A DNA stretch of 52,561 nt. Origin: JAFGCL01 sp964492335. Lineage in GTDB: Bacteria > Chloroflexota > Dehalococcoidia > UBA2247 > RBG-13-53-26. Location of the stretch: the NCBI GenBank assembly GCA_964492335.1, contig CAZBJX010000014.1, positions 1 to 52,561 of the forward strand, in the 5' to 3' direction. Below are positions 40,524-49,008 of the stretch, in pieces. Every line of letters starts with the position of its first letter. Position 1 is the first letter of the stretch. Below the pieces are notes generated by a model. That model searched no databases. It was given only the letters and a program-made list of their open reading frames with translations, and was not told the origin of the DNA. The position numbers and the translations under genes were made by a program.

Positions 40524-41777
40524 GTGAGCAGTCCTGCCGGCGAACGGGTCGGCGCGGTCATCGCCGCCGGCGGCCTCAGCAGCCGCATGGGAGGCATCGA
40601 CAAGATATTCGTGCCCGTTGCCGGCCGGCCGCTGGTGTGGCACACGCTGGCGGCCTTCGAGGGCTGCGCCGCGGTGCACCAGGTGGTGATGGTCCTCCCC
40701 GAGGCCGGCGTTGAGCGGGGCCGGGGCCTGGTCAAAGAGGGCGGGTTCTCCAAAGTGACGGCGGTGTGCGGCGGCGGCCCGCGCCGCCAGGACTCCGTGG
40801 CCCGGGGGCTGGAGAGGCTGCCGGGCTGCGCCTGGGTGGTGGTCCACGACGGGGCCCGCCCCTGTGTCACCGCGGAGCTGGTGGAGCGCGGCCTGGAAGA
40901 GGCCCGGCCGACGGGCGCGGCGGTGGCGGCCGTCCCCCTGAAGGACACCCTGAAGGCGGTGGGCGCCGGCGGGGCCATCGAGGGCACGCCCTCCCGCGAG
41001 GGCCTGTGGGCCGCTCAGACGCCGCAGGTCTTCCGGGCCGGCCTGCTGGCCGAGGCCCACCGCCGGGTCACCGGGGACGTGACTGACGACGCCTCCATGG
41101 TCGAGGCGCTGGGGGGCCGGGTCAGGGCCTATGCGGGGCGCTATGATAACATAAAGGTGACCACGCCGGAGGACATCGCTCTGGCGGAAGCCATCTTGAG
41201 GACGAGGCAGGAGGGGACCATGGCCGGCATGCCGGCCCGCACGGGCATCGGCTGCGACGTCCACCCCCTGGTGGACGGGAGGCGGCTGGTGCTGGGCGGA
41301 GTGGAGGTCCCCTTCGAGAAGGGCCTGGACGGCCACAGTGACGCCGATGTGCTGGTGCATGCCGTAATCGATGCCCTCCTGGGCGCCGCGGGGCTGGGCG
41401 ACATCGGCCAGCATTTCCCCTCGTCCGATGAGCGCTACCGGGGCATATCCAGCATCCGGCTGCTGGAGCAGGTGGCGGGGCTCCTGCGCTCCCGGGGGTG
41501 GCGCGTGGGCAACGTCGATGCCAGCGTGGTGGCGGAGCGGCCCCGGCTGGCGCCGCACATCCCGCTCATGCGGGAGACGATCGCCCGGGCACTGGAGATC
41601 GACCCCGGGCGGGTGGGAGTGAAGAGCACCACCGCCAAGGGCCTGGGCAGCCTGGGCAGGGGCGAGGGCATCGCCGCGCACGCCGTGGCCCTGCTGCAGG
41701 GGGCCGGCGCGGGGCCCGGGCCTGGCCGGACGCCGACGGGGCGGGACCGGACTGCTGACCTGGAGGAGACGCCGTGA
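40524..41777 (+). CDS. ispDF: Bifunctional IspD/IspF (MEP pathway)
   Basis: 417 residues. The IspD half (1 to about 230) has the CTP-binding AVIAAGGLSSRMGG (11-24) and VVHDGARP; it makes CDP-methylerythritol. The IspF half (about 238-395) begins RTGIGCDVHPL with metal ligands D245 and H247, and has HSDADVLVHAVIDALLGAAGLGDIGQHFPSSD and STTAKGLGSLGRGEG; it makes MEcPP. A Gly/Pro/Arg tail of about 20 residues follows. The fusion skips the IspE step, as known from other IspDF proteins. GTG start; overlaps cysS (GTGA). Divergent from the tRNA promoter. Confidence 0.95.
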   Translation: MSSPAGERVGAVIAAGGLSSRMGGIDKIFVPVAGRPLVWHTLAAFEGCAAVHQVVMVLPEAGVERGRGLVKEGGFSKVTAVCGGGPRRQDSVARGLERLPGCAWVVVHDGARPCVTAELVERGLEEARPTGAAVAAVPLKDTLKAVGAGGAIEGTPSREGLWAAQTPQVFRAGLLAEAHRRVTGDVTDDASMVEALGGRVRAYAGRYDNIKVTTPEDIALAEAILRTRQEGTMAGMPARTGIGCDVHPLVDGRRLVLGGVEVPFEKGLDGHSDADVLVHAVIDALLGAAGLGDIGQHFPSSDERYRGISSIRLLEQVAGLLRSRGWRVGNVDASVVAERPRLAPHIPLMRETIARALEIDPGRVGVKSTTAKGLGSLGRGEGIAAHAVALLQGAGAGPGPGRTPTGRDRTADLEETP

Positions 41778-43153
41778 GGATATACAACACGCTTTCAGCA
41801 CAGGAAGAGGAGTTCGTGCCGCAGGGCGACGTGGTGAAGATGTACGTCTGCGGGGTGACCCCCTACGCGGAGTGCCACCTGGGCCACGCCATGAGCTATA
41901 TCGTCTTTGACATGGTCCGCCGCTACCTGGAGTACCGGGGATACAAGGTCAGGTACGTCCAGAACTTCACCGACATCGATGACAAGATCATCAACCGGTC
42001 CCGGCAGGCCGGCATCCCGCCCGCCGAGCTGGCGGAGAAGTTCATCGCCGCGTACTTCGAGGACATGGACCGGCTGAACGTGCAGAGGGCCCACGTCTAT
42101 CCCCGGGCCACGCAGGAGGTCCCCAAGATCATCGAGGTGGTGCAGGGGCTGGTGAGCAAGGGGAAGGCCTACGAGTCCGGCGGAGACGTGTATTTCCGGG
42201 TCAAGAGCGACCCGGAATACGGCAAGCTCATCCGCCAGGGCATCGACGAGCTCCAGTCCGGGTCGCGGGTGGAGGTGGGCGTGGACAAGGAGCACCCCCT
42301 GGACTTCGCCCTGTGGAAGGCGGCCAAGCCCGGGGAGCCCTCCTGGGAGAGCCCCTGGGGCAGGGGGAGGCCGGGCTGGCACATAGAGTGCAGCGCCATG
42401 TCCATGCGGTACCTGGGCGACACCCTCGACATCCACGGGGGCGGCCAGGACCTCATCTTCCCCCACCACGAGAACGAGATCGCCCAGTCGGAGGGCTTCA
42501 CCGGCGCCAGGCCCTTCGTGAAGTACTGGATGCACAACGGGTTCGTGCAGATGGGTGGGGAGAAGATGAGCAAATCCCTGGGCCTGTTCGTCACCCTGAA
42601 GCAGGCCCTGTCCCGCTTCAGCCCCGACGCCATCAGACTCTTCATCCTCAGCTCCCACTACCGCAGCCCGCTCAACTTCAGCGAGGAGGGGGTGGCGTCC
42701 GCCGAGAAGGGCATGGACCGCCTGAGGCAGGCGGCCCTGGCGGGCCCGGCGCGCGGCCAGGGGGGCCCCCCGGCGGACATCGATGCGGAGGCCGTCCGCA
42801 GGCGGTTCACGGAGGCCATGGACCGCGACTTCAACTCCCCGCAGGCGCTGGCCGCCCTGTTCGACCTGGTGCGGGACATCAACCGGGCCATGGACCAGGG
42901 GGCGGACGCCCGGGGGGCGCAGCAGGTGCTGCGCGAGCTCCTGGGGGTGCTGGGGTTCACCTTCAAGGCGGCCGAGGTTGACCTGGCCGCCAGGCCCTTC
43001 ATCGACCTGCTGGTCTCGCTGCGCACCGATCTGCGCAGGGAGAAGCAGTGGCAGCTGGCGGACCGGGTCCGCGACTCCCTGAAGGAGATGGGCGTGCTCC
43101 TGGAAGACACCCCGCAGGGAACGGTCTGGAAGCACGAAAAGCCCCCCGGCTGA
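41774..43153 (+). CDS. cysS: Cysteinyl-tRNA synthetase
   Basis: 459 residues, class Ia synthetase. YVCGVTPYAECHLGHAMSY gives the first Zn-binding Cys and the HIGH-like HLGH; WHIECSAM and HHENEIAQSE supply the other zinc ligands; GEKMSKSLG is the KMSKS loop. The C-terminal helical domain contains the usual insert region with a Gly-rich ARGQGG. GTG start overlapping ispDF, which is a common neighbour of cysS in bacteria. Confidence 0.97.
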   Translation: MRIYNTLSAQEEEFVPQGDVVKMYVCGVTPYAECHLGHAMSYIVFDMVRRYLEYRGYKVRYVQNFTDIDDKIINRSRQAGIPPAELAEKFIAAYFEDMDRLNVQRAHVYPRATQEVPKIIEVVQGLVSKGKAYESGGDVYFRVKSDPEYGKLIRQGIDELQSGSRVEVGVDKEHPLDFALWKAAKPGEPSWESPWGRGRPGWHIECSAMSMRYLGDTLDIHGGGQDLIFPHHENEIAQSEGFTGARPFVKYWMHNGFVQMGGEKMSKSLGLFVTLKQALSRFSPDAIRLFILSSHYRSPLNFSEEGVASAEKGMDRLRQAALAGPARGQGGPPADIDAEAVRRRFTEAMDRDFNSPQALAALFDLVRDINRAMDQGADARGAQQVLRELLGVLGFTFKAAEVDLAARPFIDLLVSLRTDLRREKQWQLADRVRDSLKEMGVLLEDTPQGTVWKHEKPPG

Positions 43154-43238
43154 GCGTGGCCCGCAAGGGCGCCCCGCCGGTGCCCGGCCGGGGCCGTTTC
43201 CGTCCCGGCACCATAGGGCACACAGGATAGCAGCGGAC

Positions 43239-43267
43239 TTGACACCAATCATATGTGATGTTACAAT
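43239..43267 (+). promoter_or_regulatory. Promoter of the MarR-family gene
   Basis: TTGACA (43239-43244), 17-base spacer, TACAAT (43262-43267); the best consensus promoter in the window. Predicted leader about 70 bases. Confidence 0.85.
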
Positions 43268-43281
43268 TTCGTTACATCGCA
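43254..43281. promoter_or_regulatory. Inverted repeat over the -10 of the MarR gene, probable operator
   Basis: TGTGATGTTAC and GTTACATCGCA are inverted repeats (9 of 11 positions) separated by six bases. The dyad covers the -10 element, the classical place for autorepression by a MarR dimer. Confidence 0.65.
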
Positions 43282-43343
43282 TCGGGAATCGAGGGACTTG
43301 CGCCCGGCTGGTGAAAGGCCTGCCGGAGTTTAAGGAGGAGAAA

Positions 43344-43931
43344 GTGCACAACTGGGAGACCAAGGACCCCTATCTGACGGCATGGATCAGGCTGCGCCAA
43401 GCTTCCGATGCCGCGCTGCGGGCGGTGGAGATAGAGCTGGGCAAGCGGCAGACCACGCTGGCACAGATGGACGTTCTGCTCGTGCTGAGCATGAGCAAGG
43501 TCCCTTTGAGCCCGGGGGAGATCTCGGTCTACGTGTTTCGGGAGAAGCACAGCGTTTCGGCCCTCCTGTCGCGCATGCAGCGGGCCGGCTATGTGAAGAA
43601 GGTCAGGAGCAAGAAGGACCAGAGGGTGGTCAAGATCCAGATACAGCCCAAGGGGAGAGACCTCCTCAACGGGGCCGTTGCGGTCATCGTGGGATACGCC
43701 CGGGACCTGCTGCGGGCGCGCTTCGACGAGAAGGAGATCAAGCAGGTCGACAAGCACATGAAGGCCCTGCGCGACGTGTCGCTGCACGAGCTGGGCACGG
43801 AGGCCAGGCGGGTCCCGGCCAGCATCGAGTGGGAGCCGGAGCCGCTGGGCCAGTGGCAGGAGATCATCAAGCAGTACCATGCCGGCGCGGCGGGCGTTCG
43901 CAGAGTGGCCGCTACCGGGAAATCAAAGTAG
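43344..43931 (+). CDS. MarR-family transcriptional regulator
   Basis: 195 residues, all alpha with a winged helix: TLAQMDVLLVLSM, SPGEISVYVFREKHSVSALLSRMQRAGYVKKVRSKKDQRVVKIQIQPKG is the helix-turn-helix and wing. The second and last helices (FDEKEIKQVDKHMKAL) provide dimerisation. A C-terminal extension of about 40 residues is longer than usual. GTG 43344 was chosen for its AAGGAGGAG site. It has a near-consensus promoter with an overlapping dyad and an intrinsic terminator, so it is a stand-alone, probably self-repressing regulator; its ligand is unknown. Confidence 0.9.
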   Translation: MHNWETKDPYLTAWIRLRQASDAALRAVEIELGKRQTTLAQMDVLLVLSMSKVPLSPGEISVYVFREKHSVSALLSRMQRAGYVKKVRSKKDQRVVKIQIQPKGRDLLNGAVAVIVGYARDLLRARFDEKEIKQVDKHMKALRDVSLHELGTEARRVPASIEWEPEPLGQWQEIIKQYHAGAAGVRRVAATGKSK

Positions 43932-43953
43932 TCACAGGCGAAAACGCGTATCG

Positions 43954-43984
43954 GGGAGGGCCGTCCGGGCGCTCCCTTTTCTTT
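43954..43984 (+). terminator. Intrinsic terminator after the MarR gene
   Basis: GGGAG (43954-43958) pairs with CTCCC (43972-43976), an inner GCC/GGC extension follows a G-G mismatch, then TTTTCTTT. Confidence 0.8.
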
Positions 43985-44081
43985 GGGGTGCCCGGCGGGG
44001 CGCGGCCTCCCGATGTGGCATCCCTCTCCAGCGGAGATGGCCTCAGGCCGTCTCCGGACGCTGCGGGCCCGCGCGGCCCGG

Positions 44082-44837
44082 CTAAGGCCTGGTCCCGAAG
44101 TGGATGGCCACGATGCCCGCGGCCAGCAGGCGGTAGCCGGTGCCCACCAGGCCGGCCCTCTCCATCACTTCCCGCAGCTCCTGCGCGCTGGGGAAGGCCA
44201 TTATGGACCGGGGAAGGTAGAGATAGGCCTCCCGGTCCCCCGATACCAGCCATCCCACGAGGGGCAGCACCCGCAGCAGGTAGAGCCGGTGCAGGGCCCG
44301 CAGCACCGGGTGGCGGGGCCGGGAGAACTCCAGGCAGACCACTCTCCCCCCGGGGCGGACCACCCTGGCCGCCTCGCGCAGCGCGGCCTCCATGTCGGGG
44401 ACGTTGCGCAGGCCGAAGGCGATGGCCGCCCCGTCGAGGCTGGCGTCGGCGAAGGGCAGGCGCTCGGCTACCGCCAGCACCGGGTGGATGTTGTCCGCCA
44501 GGCCCCGCTCCTTCCGCAGCATGGGCTGGCAGAAGTCGACCCCCAGCACCCGGCCGCCGGGGCCCAGCCGGCGCTGCAGCTCCCGGGCCAGCATGCCGGT
44601 CCCGGTGGCCACATCCAGGATGGCCTGCGACCCCGAGGGCTGCAGGGCGGCCGCGGCCGCCCTGCGCCAGCCCCGGTCCAGGTTGAAGCTGAGCAGGGTG
44701 TTCAGCAGGTCATAGCGGCCCGCTATGGCCGAGAAGGCGCGGTGGACGTAGGCCGGCTGGCCGCCGGCCGGCCCGGGGCCGCCGCCGCGGTCTTCGTTCT
44801 GCACATCCTTGTGCACAGCTTTGCACACTCCGCACAA
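44082..44837 (-). CDS. ubiE: Demethylmenaquinone/ubiquinone methyltransferase
   Basis: 251-residue SAM-dependent C-methyltransferase. Motif I ILDVATGTGMLA, post-motif YDLLNTLLSFNLDRGWRR, and GLRNVPDMEAALREAARVVRPGGRVVCLEFSRP are the UbiE/MenG signatures. With no ubiquinone genes in view, menaquinone (MenG role) is more likely. The annotated start is a TTG; GTG codons at 44828 and 44816 are alternatives, and the first residues (CGVCKAVHKDVQ) lack family counterpart, so the start is uncertain. It follows the SAM hydrolase gene by seven bases. Confidence 0.93.
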   Translation of the reverse strand: MCGVCKAVHKDVQNEDRGGGPGPAGGQPAYVHRAFSAIAGRYDLLNTLLSFNLDRGWRRAAAAALQPSGSQAILDVATGTGMLARELQRRLGPGGRVLGVDFCQPMLRKERGLADNIHPVLAVAERLPFADASLDGAAIAFGLRNVPDMEAALREAARVVRPGGRVVCLEFSRPRHPVLRALHRLYLLRVLPLVGWLVSGDREAYLYLPRSIMAFPSAQELREVMERAGLVGTGYRLLAAGIVAIHFGTRP

Positions 44838-44844
44838 ATGCTGG

Positions 44845-45783
44845 TCAGGGCCGCCCGCCGGGGCCGCCCGTCCACCGGCCCGAGACGCGCAGGCTGTCGC
44901 CCACCCTGGCCCCCAGCCGCCGCGCGGCGCTGGCCCCCGGCAGGGAGACCTCCAGCCGGCCGCTGGAGCCTATCAGGGCCAGCAGGCCCCGGCCCCCCTC
45001 GTAGGAGTGGGCCAGGGAGCGGATCTCCTCCCCCGCTATCTCGATGCGCAGCCCCGCCGAGGGCAGGTCCTTCAGGGTGAGGTCCGTGATGAGGTTGCCG
45101 AAGCGGTCGATGTGCACCACGTGGCCCAGCAGGTGGCCGGCGCCGTCGCGCCGGGGGCGGGGCACCGGCAGGACGTTGAGGGAGCGGATGGGCTGGCCCA
45201 GGTCGGCCAGGGGCTGGCCGAGGGTGATGTGGGCGGCCACCGGGGCGAAGATGTCACGGCCGTGGAAGGTGGGGCTGACCGGGTGCCGCCAGAACCGCCG
45301 GCTGGCAATGCGGAAGGCCTCGAGATCCGGGGGGAGCCGGATGCGGCCGGCCCGGTCGATGGGCCGGCCGGCCGCGGAGCCGATCACGTAGCTGAGCACC
45401 CCGTTGTCCGGCGCCACGAAGATGGCCTCCGGGGTCTCCAGGATGACGGCCCGGCGGCGCCCTCCCACCCCGGGGTCGACCACCACCATGTGCACCGTGT
45501 CCGGGGGGAAGTGGGGGCAGGCGGTGGAGAGGACGAAGGCCGCCTGGGCGGTGTTGCCGGGCTCGATGGAGTGGCAGATGTCCACTATAGTGGCCGCCGG
45601 GTTGATGCCCAGGACCACCCCCTTCATGGCGGCGGCATAGGCGTCGCCTTCGCCGAAGTCGGTGGTGAGGGTGATGATGGCGTCAGGGCGGGCCGGCGCC
45701 GGGAGGAAGCCCGGGAGGAAGCCGGGCAGGAGCGGCCCCGGGTCCAGCAGCGGGCCCGCGGGCGGGGGGCCTAGCGGCTCCAT
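44845..45783 (-). CDS. SAM hydroxide adenosyltransferase (DUF62)
   Basis: 312 residues. LTTDFGEGDAYAAAMKG, VVVDPGVGG and APDNGVLS match the fluorinase-like SAM hydroxide adenosyltransferase family, which splits SAM to adenosine and methionine using water. The N-terminal ~34 residues are a Pro/Leu/Gly-rich extension overlapping secG by 13 bases; the conserved part begins at PDAIITLTTDFG. The C-terminal beta domain (IDRFGNLITDLT... to the end) is complete. Neighbouring ubiE also uses SAM. Physiological role not established in the family. Confidence 0.92.
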   Translation of the reverse strand: MEPLGPPPAGPLLDPGPLLPGFLPGFLPAPARPDAIITLTTDFGEGDAYAAAMKGVVLGINPAATIVDICHSIEPGNTAQAAFVLSTACPHFPPDTVHMVVVDPGVGGRRRAVILETPEAIFVAPDNGVLSYVIGSAAGRPIDRAGRIRLPPDLEAFRIASRRFWRHPVSPTFHGRDIFAPVAAHITLGQPLADLGQPIRSLNVLPVPRPRRDGAGHLLGHVVHIDRFGNLITDLTLKDLPSAGLRIEIAGEEIRSLAHSYEGGRGLLALIGSSGRLEVSLPGASAARRLGARVGDSLRVSGRWTGGPGGRP

Positions 45784-45992
45784 CTGGCGCTGAACACCGA
45801 CAGGGCCACGAAGACCACGACCAGGACGATGGTGAACTGGAAGAGGGTCTTCTCCAGCCCCCGGCGGGTGCGGAAGGTGGTGTCAGCCTGACCGAATATG
45901 CCGCCCAGGCCCCCTCCCCTCACCTGGAGCAGCAGCACCAGGATCAGCACCACCGAAACTATGATCTGGGCGATGAAGAAGTACTTCTCCAC
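45771..45992 (-). CDS. secG: Preprotein translocase subunit SecG
   Basis: 73 residues, two transmembrane helices (about 5-22 and 51-69) joined by a loop with GGGLGGIFGQADTTFRTRRGLEK, the SecG hallmark. Accessory subunit of SecYE in the cytoplasmic membrane. The GTG start shares a base with the gatB stop (TAGTG), and the end overlaps the SAM hydrolase gene. Confidence 0.96.
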   Translation of the reverse strand: MEKYFFIAQIIVSVVLILVLLLQVRGGGLGGIFGQADTTFRTRRGLEKTLFQFTIVLVVVFVALSVFSARWSR

Positions 45993-47458
45993 TAGCTCGC
46001 GTCAAGCTCCTTTCGAATTATGTCCCCCACTGAGATGGGGTTGGCCCGCCCCCGGGTGGCCTTCATCACCTGGCCAACCAGGAAGGTCAGCGCCTGCTCC
46101 CTGCCTGCTTTGAAGTCTACCACCGCCTGCCTGTTCGATGCAATTACGTCCCTGACCGCGGCCTCCACGGCCGCGCTGTCCTCCATCCGGGTGAGGCCCA
46201 GGCGGGCGGCGGTCTCCCGCGCGGCCCCGCCGGTGCGGAACATCTCCTCGAAGACCTTCCTGGCTGCCGGGCCGGTGAGGGTCCCCTCGTCGATCATGTC
46301 CACCAGCTCCACCAGGCGGGCGGGGGTGACCCGGGACTCCCCGATCTCGATGCCGGCCGAGTTCAGCCAGCGGGCCAGCTCGCCCAGGACCCAGTTGCTG
46401 ACGGTCTTGGCCTTCCGCTGGAGCGCGCCCCCCTCGACCGGGGCCACGCAGGCCTCGAAGTAGTCGGCCACCGCCCGGGAGGAGGTGAGCTGGCCGGCGT
46501 CGTAGGCGGAAAGCCCGTACCGGGAGGAGAAACGCTCCCGGCGCTCCTCCGCCAGCTCCGGCAGGCCGGCCCTGATCTCTCCCACCCAGTCCCCGGTGAG
46601 CACCAGGGGCGGCAGGTCCGGCTCTGGGAAGAAGCGGTAGTCGTGGGCTGACTCCTTGCTGCGCTGGGGCTGGGTGACGCCCCGCTCGTCGACCCACCCC
46701 CGGGTCTCCTGGCGGAGGCGCCCCCCCTCGGCCGCCACCTGCCTCTGGCGCCCGGCTTCGTACTCCAGGGCCCGGTAGACGGCCTTGAAGCTGTTCATGT
46801 TCTTCACTTCCACCCGGGGCAGGGTCCGGGACGAGCCCTGCGGGCGGATGCTGATGTTGGCGTCGCAGCGGAAGCTGCCCTCCTCCATGTTGCCGGTGGA
46901 GACGCCCAGGTACTGCAGCATGGTGCGCAGCTTCACGAGGTACTGGCGGGCCTCTTCGGCGGTGCGCATGTCGGGCTCGCTGACGATCTCCATCAGCGGG
47001 ACCCCGGCCCGGTTGACGTCGATCAGGGTGTACGGCGACTCCCCCGGGGGGCCGGCCCGGTGCAGGAGCCTGGCCACGTCTTCCTCCAGGTGCACCCGCT
47101 TGATGCTGACGCGCCGGCCGGCCCCGCCGTCCGCCAGGTCCATCCAGCCCCCGGCGCCGATGGGCTGTTCGTCCTGCGACACCTGGTAGCCCTTCATCAG
47201 GTCCGGGTAGGGGTAGTTCTTGCGGTCGAACCTGGTCCGCGGCAACACGGTGCAGTTCAGGGCCAGCGCGGTCATGATGGCCAACTCGACCGCCCGGCGG
47301 TTGATGGCCGGGAGGACCCCGGGCAGGCCCAGGCAGACGGGGCAGACGCGGGTGTTGGGCGGGGCGCTGGCGTAGTCCGCCGGGCAGCGGCAGAACATCT
47401 TGCTCCGGGTCAGCAACTGGGCGTGGACCTCCAGCCCGATGATGGTCTCGTAGGTCAT
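45992..47458 (-). CDS. gatB: Aspartyl/glutamyl-tRNA amidotransferase subunit B
   Basis: 488 residues. IGLEVHAQLLTRSKMFCRC...CPVCLGLPGVLPAINRRAVE carries the zinc Cys pairs, DRKNYPYPDLMKGYQVSQ(D)EQPIG the kinase-like site, and the C-terminal YqeY-like domain ends RGRANPISVGDIIRKELDAS. It amidates Glu-tRNA-Gln and/or Asp-tRNA-Asn with GatA and GatC, which are not in this window. ATG 47458 lies only nine bases after an extended -10, implying a very short leader. Confidence 0.97.
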   Translation of the reverse strand: MTYETIIGLEVHAQLLTRSKMFCRCPADYASAPPNTRVCPVCLGLPGVLPAINRRAVELAIMTALALNCTVLPRTRFDRKNYPYPDLMKGYQVSQDEQPIGAGGWMDLADGGAGRRVSIKRVHLEEDVARLLHRAGPPGESPYTLIDVNRAGVPLMEIVSEPDMRTAEEARQYLVKLRTMLQYLGVSTGNMEEGSFRCDANISIRPQGSSRTLPRVEVKNMNSFKAVYRALEYEAGRQRQVAAEGGRLRQETRGWVDERGVTQPQRSKESAHDYRFFPEPDLPPLVLTGDWVGEIRAGLPELAEERRERFSSRYGLSAYDAGQLTSSRAVADYFEACVAPVEGGALQRKAKTVSNWVLGELARWLNSAGIEIGESRVTPARLVELVDMIDEGTLTGPAARKVFEEMFRTGGAARETAARLGLTRMEDSAAVEAAVRDVIASNRQAVVDFKAGREQALTFLVGQVMKATRGRANPISVGDIIRKELDAS

Positions 47459-47467
47459 GCCTGACCC

Positions 47468-47476
47468 AATATAGCA
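47468..47476 (-). promoter_or_regulatory. Extended -10 promoter of gatB
   Basis: TGCTATATT on the minus strand, nine bases from the ATG, so the transcript would have almost no leader. Confidence 0.55.
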
Positions 47477-47572
47477 CGCACCAAACGGGGGTGTCCATCG
47501 GCGGGCGGGGCGGCCCGGCGCCCAATTGTGTGCGGAATGAGAGGTTTGGGGCCTGCCTTCGTGCGTTCCCGG

Positions 47573-47581
47573 TGCTATAGT
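47573..47581 (+). promoter_or_regulatory. Extended -10 promoter of the transglutaminase-like gene
   Basis: TGCTATAGT about 100 bases before the ATG at 47680, divergent from gatB. Confidence 0.5.
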
Positions 47582-47679
47582 AGTTAGCAGGAGTCCCCGG
47601 CTGCGGCCGGGCCGGCGGACGGCGGGAAGGCCACCGGCGCGCCGGGGCCGCCGGGACAGGCCAGAGGACGTATGCCGAG

Positions 47680-48936
47680 ATGATGCACGACCCCCACCGG
47701 GACACCGGGCCCGGGCTGCCGGCGGACGCGCCGCTCCCGGCGGACGCGTTGCCCCCGGCGGACGCGCCGCTCGCGGCGGACGTGTTGCCCCCGGCGGACG
47801 TGTTGCCCCCGGCCGGTGCGCCGCAGGCCTGGCCGGAGCCGCCGGGCAAGCCGGAGTCCAGCCACCTGGCGGCGGTGGTGGGAGTGACAGTGACGGCGGT
47901 CCTGCTGGCCTTCATGGGCCTGATGGCGTGGAAGGCGGGCTGGCTGGAAGGCCTGGTCCCGCTCTCGAGGTCCTCCCCGCCCATCGAGACCAGCATCGAG
48001 CCCACGGCATCGTCGGGGAGGCTCCTGCCGGCCCGGACCTACCGCTGGCGCTACGACAACCGGGACTGGGAGCTGACCATGCAGGTCCCGGAGCACCTGT
48101 ACCTCTACTACACCGGGATGCAGCGGGCGCCGGTGGAGGACTACTCCATCTACGTCACCCATCCCAGGGATGACCGGGAGGTGACCGGCCCGCTGGCCGC
48201 GGAGCTCGCCAGGCTGGCGGCGGTGCAGGGCTACGGCCGGGTGCAGACCGTCAACTTCGTGGCCAGCTTCGTCCAGAGCCTCACCTACCGCCTGGAAGAC
48301 GAGGAGTACCCCAACTACCCCGTGGAGACCCTGGTGGACAGGGCGGGGGACTGCGAGGACACCGCCATTCTGGCGGCGGCCCTGCTGGACGCCATGGGCT
48401 ACGACGCCGTGCTGATCAGGTTCACCGCGCCGGTGGAGGACGAGGCGGGCCACATGGCGGTGGGCGTGGCCGTGACCGGGGCCTCCGGCTACAGCTACAA
48501 GTATGACGGGAAGACCTACCACTACCTGGAGACCACCTCCCGGTGGGACCTGGGGGACCTGCCCCCGGAGGTCCTCTCCAAGTTCAAGGGGACCAACAGC
48601 GGCATCTACCCGCTGGTCCCGGCCCCGGCCCTGCGCTTCAGCGGCAACCTGGAGTACCGGGTGGAGAGCCGCTGGTTCAGCGACGCCAGGGCGAGCATCA
48701 GCGTGACGGTGACCAACTGGGGCACCGCCCCGGCCTCCGGCTTCTACCTCGTGGCCTATTTCGAGGGGCGGGAGAGCGGCGCCAGGCAGAGCGATACCTG
48801 TGACCTCCCGGCGGGCTACCAGGTCACCAACGTGGCGGTCGAGGGCATCGCCATGCCGTCCGGGCCGGCCACGCTCCATGTGCAGCTGTGGCAGGGCGGC
48901 CGGGTGGTGGACGACTGGTCCGCCAGCATCTCGTAG
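47680..48936 (+). CDS. Transglutaminase-like membrane protein
   Basis: 418 residues: a Pro/Ala/Asp repeat tail (13-48) on the cytoplasmic side, one transmembrane helix (63-85), then an extracytoplasmic transglutaminase-like core. The papain-type triad is visible: C225 in RAGDCEDTAI, H258 in AGHMAVGV and an acidic/aromatic YLETT (E284 region) for the third residue. A C-terminal beta domain (VSVTNWGTAPASGFYLVAYFEG) resembles CARDB/DUF11-type domains. It may process or crosslink cell-surface proteins. Nothing but an extended -10 precedes it, and mnmE converges from the other side. Confidence 0.85.
   Translation: MMHDPHRDTGPGLPADAPLPADALPPADAPLAADVLPPADVLPPAGAPQAWPEPPGKPESSHLAAVVGVTVTAVLLAFMGLMAWKAGWLEGLVPLSRSSPPIETSIEPTASSGRLLPARTYRWRYDNRDWELTMQVPEHLYLYYTGMQRAPVEDYSIYVTHPRDDREVTGPLAAELARLAAVQGYGRVQTVNFVASFVQSLTYRLEDEEYPNYPVETLVDRAGDCEDTAILAAALLDAMGYDAVLIRFTAPVEDEAGHMAVGVAVTGASGYSYKYDGKTYHYLETTSRWDLGDLPPEVLSKFKGTNSGIYPLVPAPALRFSGNLEYRVESRWFSDARASISVTVTNWGTAPASGFYLVAYFEGRESGARQSDTCDLPAGYQVTNVAVEGIAMPSGPATLHVQLWQGGRVVDDWSASIS
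47719..47826 (+). repeat. Six 18-base tandem repeats encoding a Pro/Ala/Asp tail
   Basis: Units of 18 bases start at 47719, 47737, 47755, 47773, 47791 and 47809, with consensus CCGGCGGACGYGYYGCYC; the last is degenerate. Each encodes a six-residue unit such as PADALP. In-frame expansion or contraction would change the length of the tail. Confidence 0.92.
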
Positions 48937-49008
48937 CGGCGGCAGGCAGCCGCTGCGGGCCTCCGCTCCCGCGCAGCCGATGACGGCCCTCGACGGGCGG
49001 CGCGGCGC

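Noticed and set aside
44801..44836. Four GCACA pentamers at 9-12 base spacing at the ubiE 5' end, possible DnaA or regulator sites
   Set aside because: They fall in the N-terminal codons of ubiE, are irregularly spaced and could arise from Cys/Val/His codons.
47719..47826. CRISPR-like repeat array
   Set aside because: Units are contiguous with no spacers and encode protein; no CRISPR array or cas gene is seen anywhere in the window.
45992..48005. Long open frames antisense or out of frame to gatB, dnaA and many other genes
   Set aside because: Arg/Gly/Pro/Ala-rich shadow frames produced by high GC; no domains, no ribosome binding sites, and each is contradicted by a clear gene in another frame.
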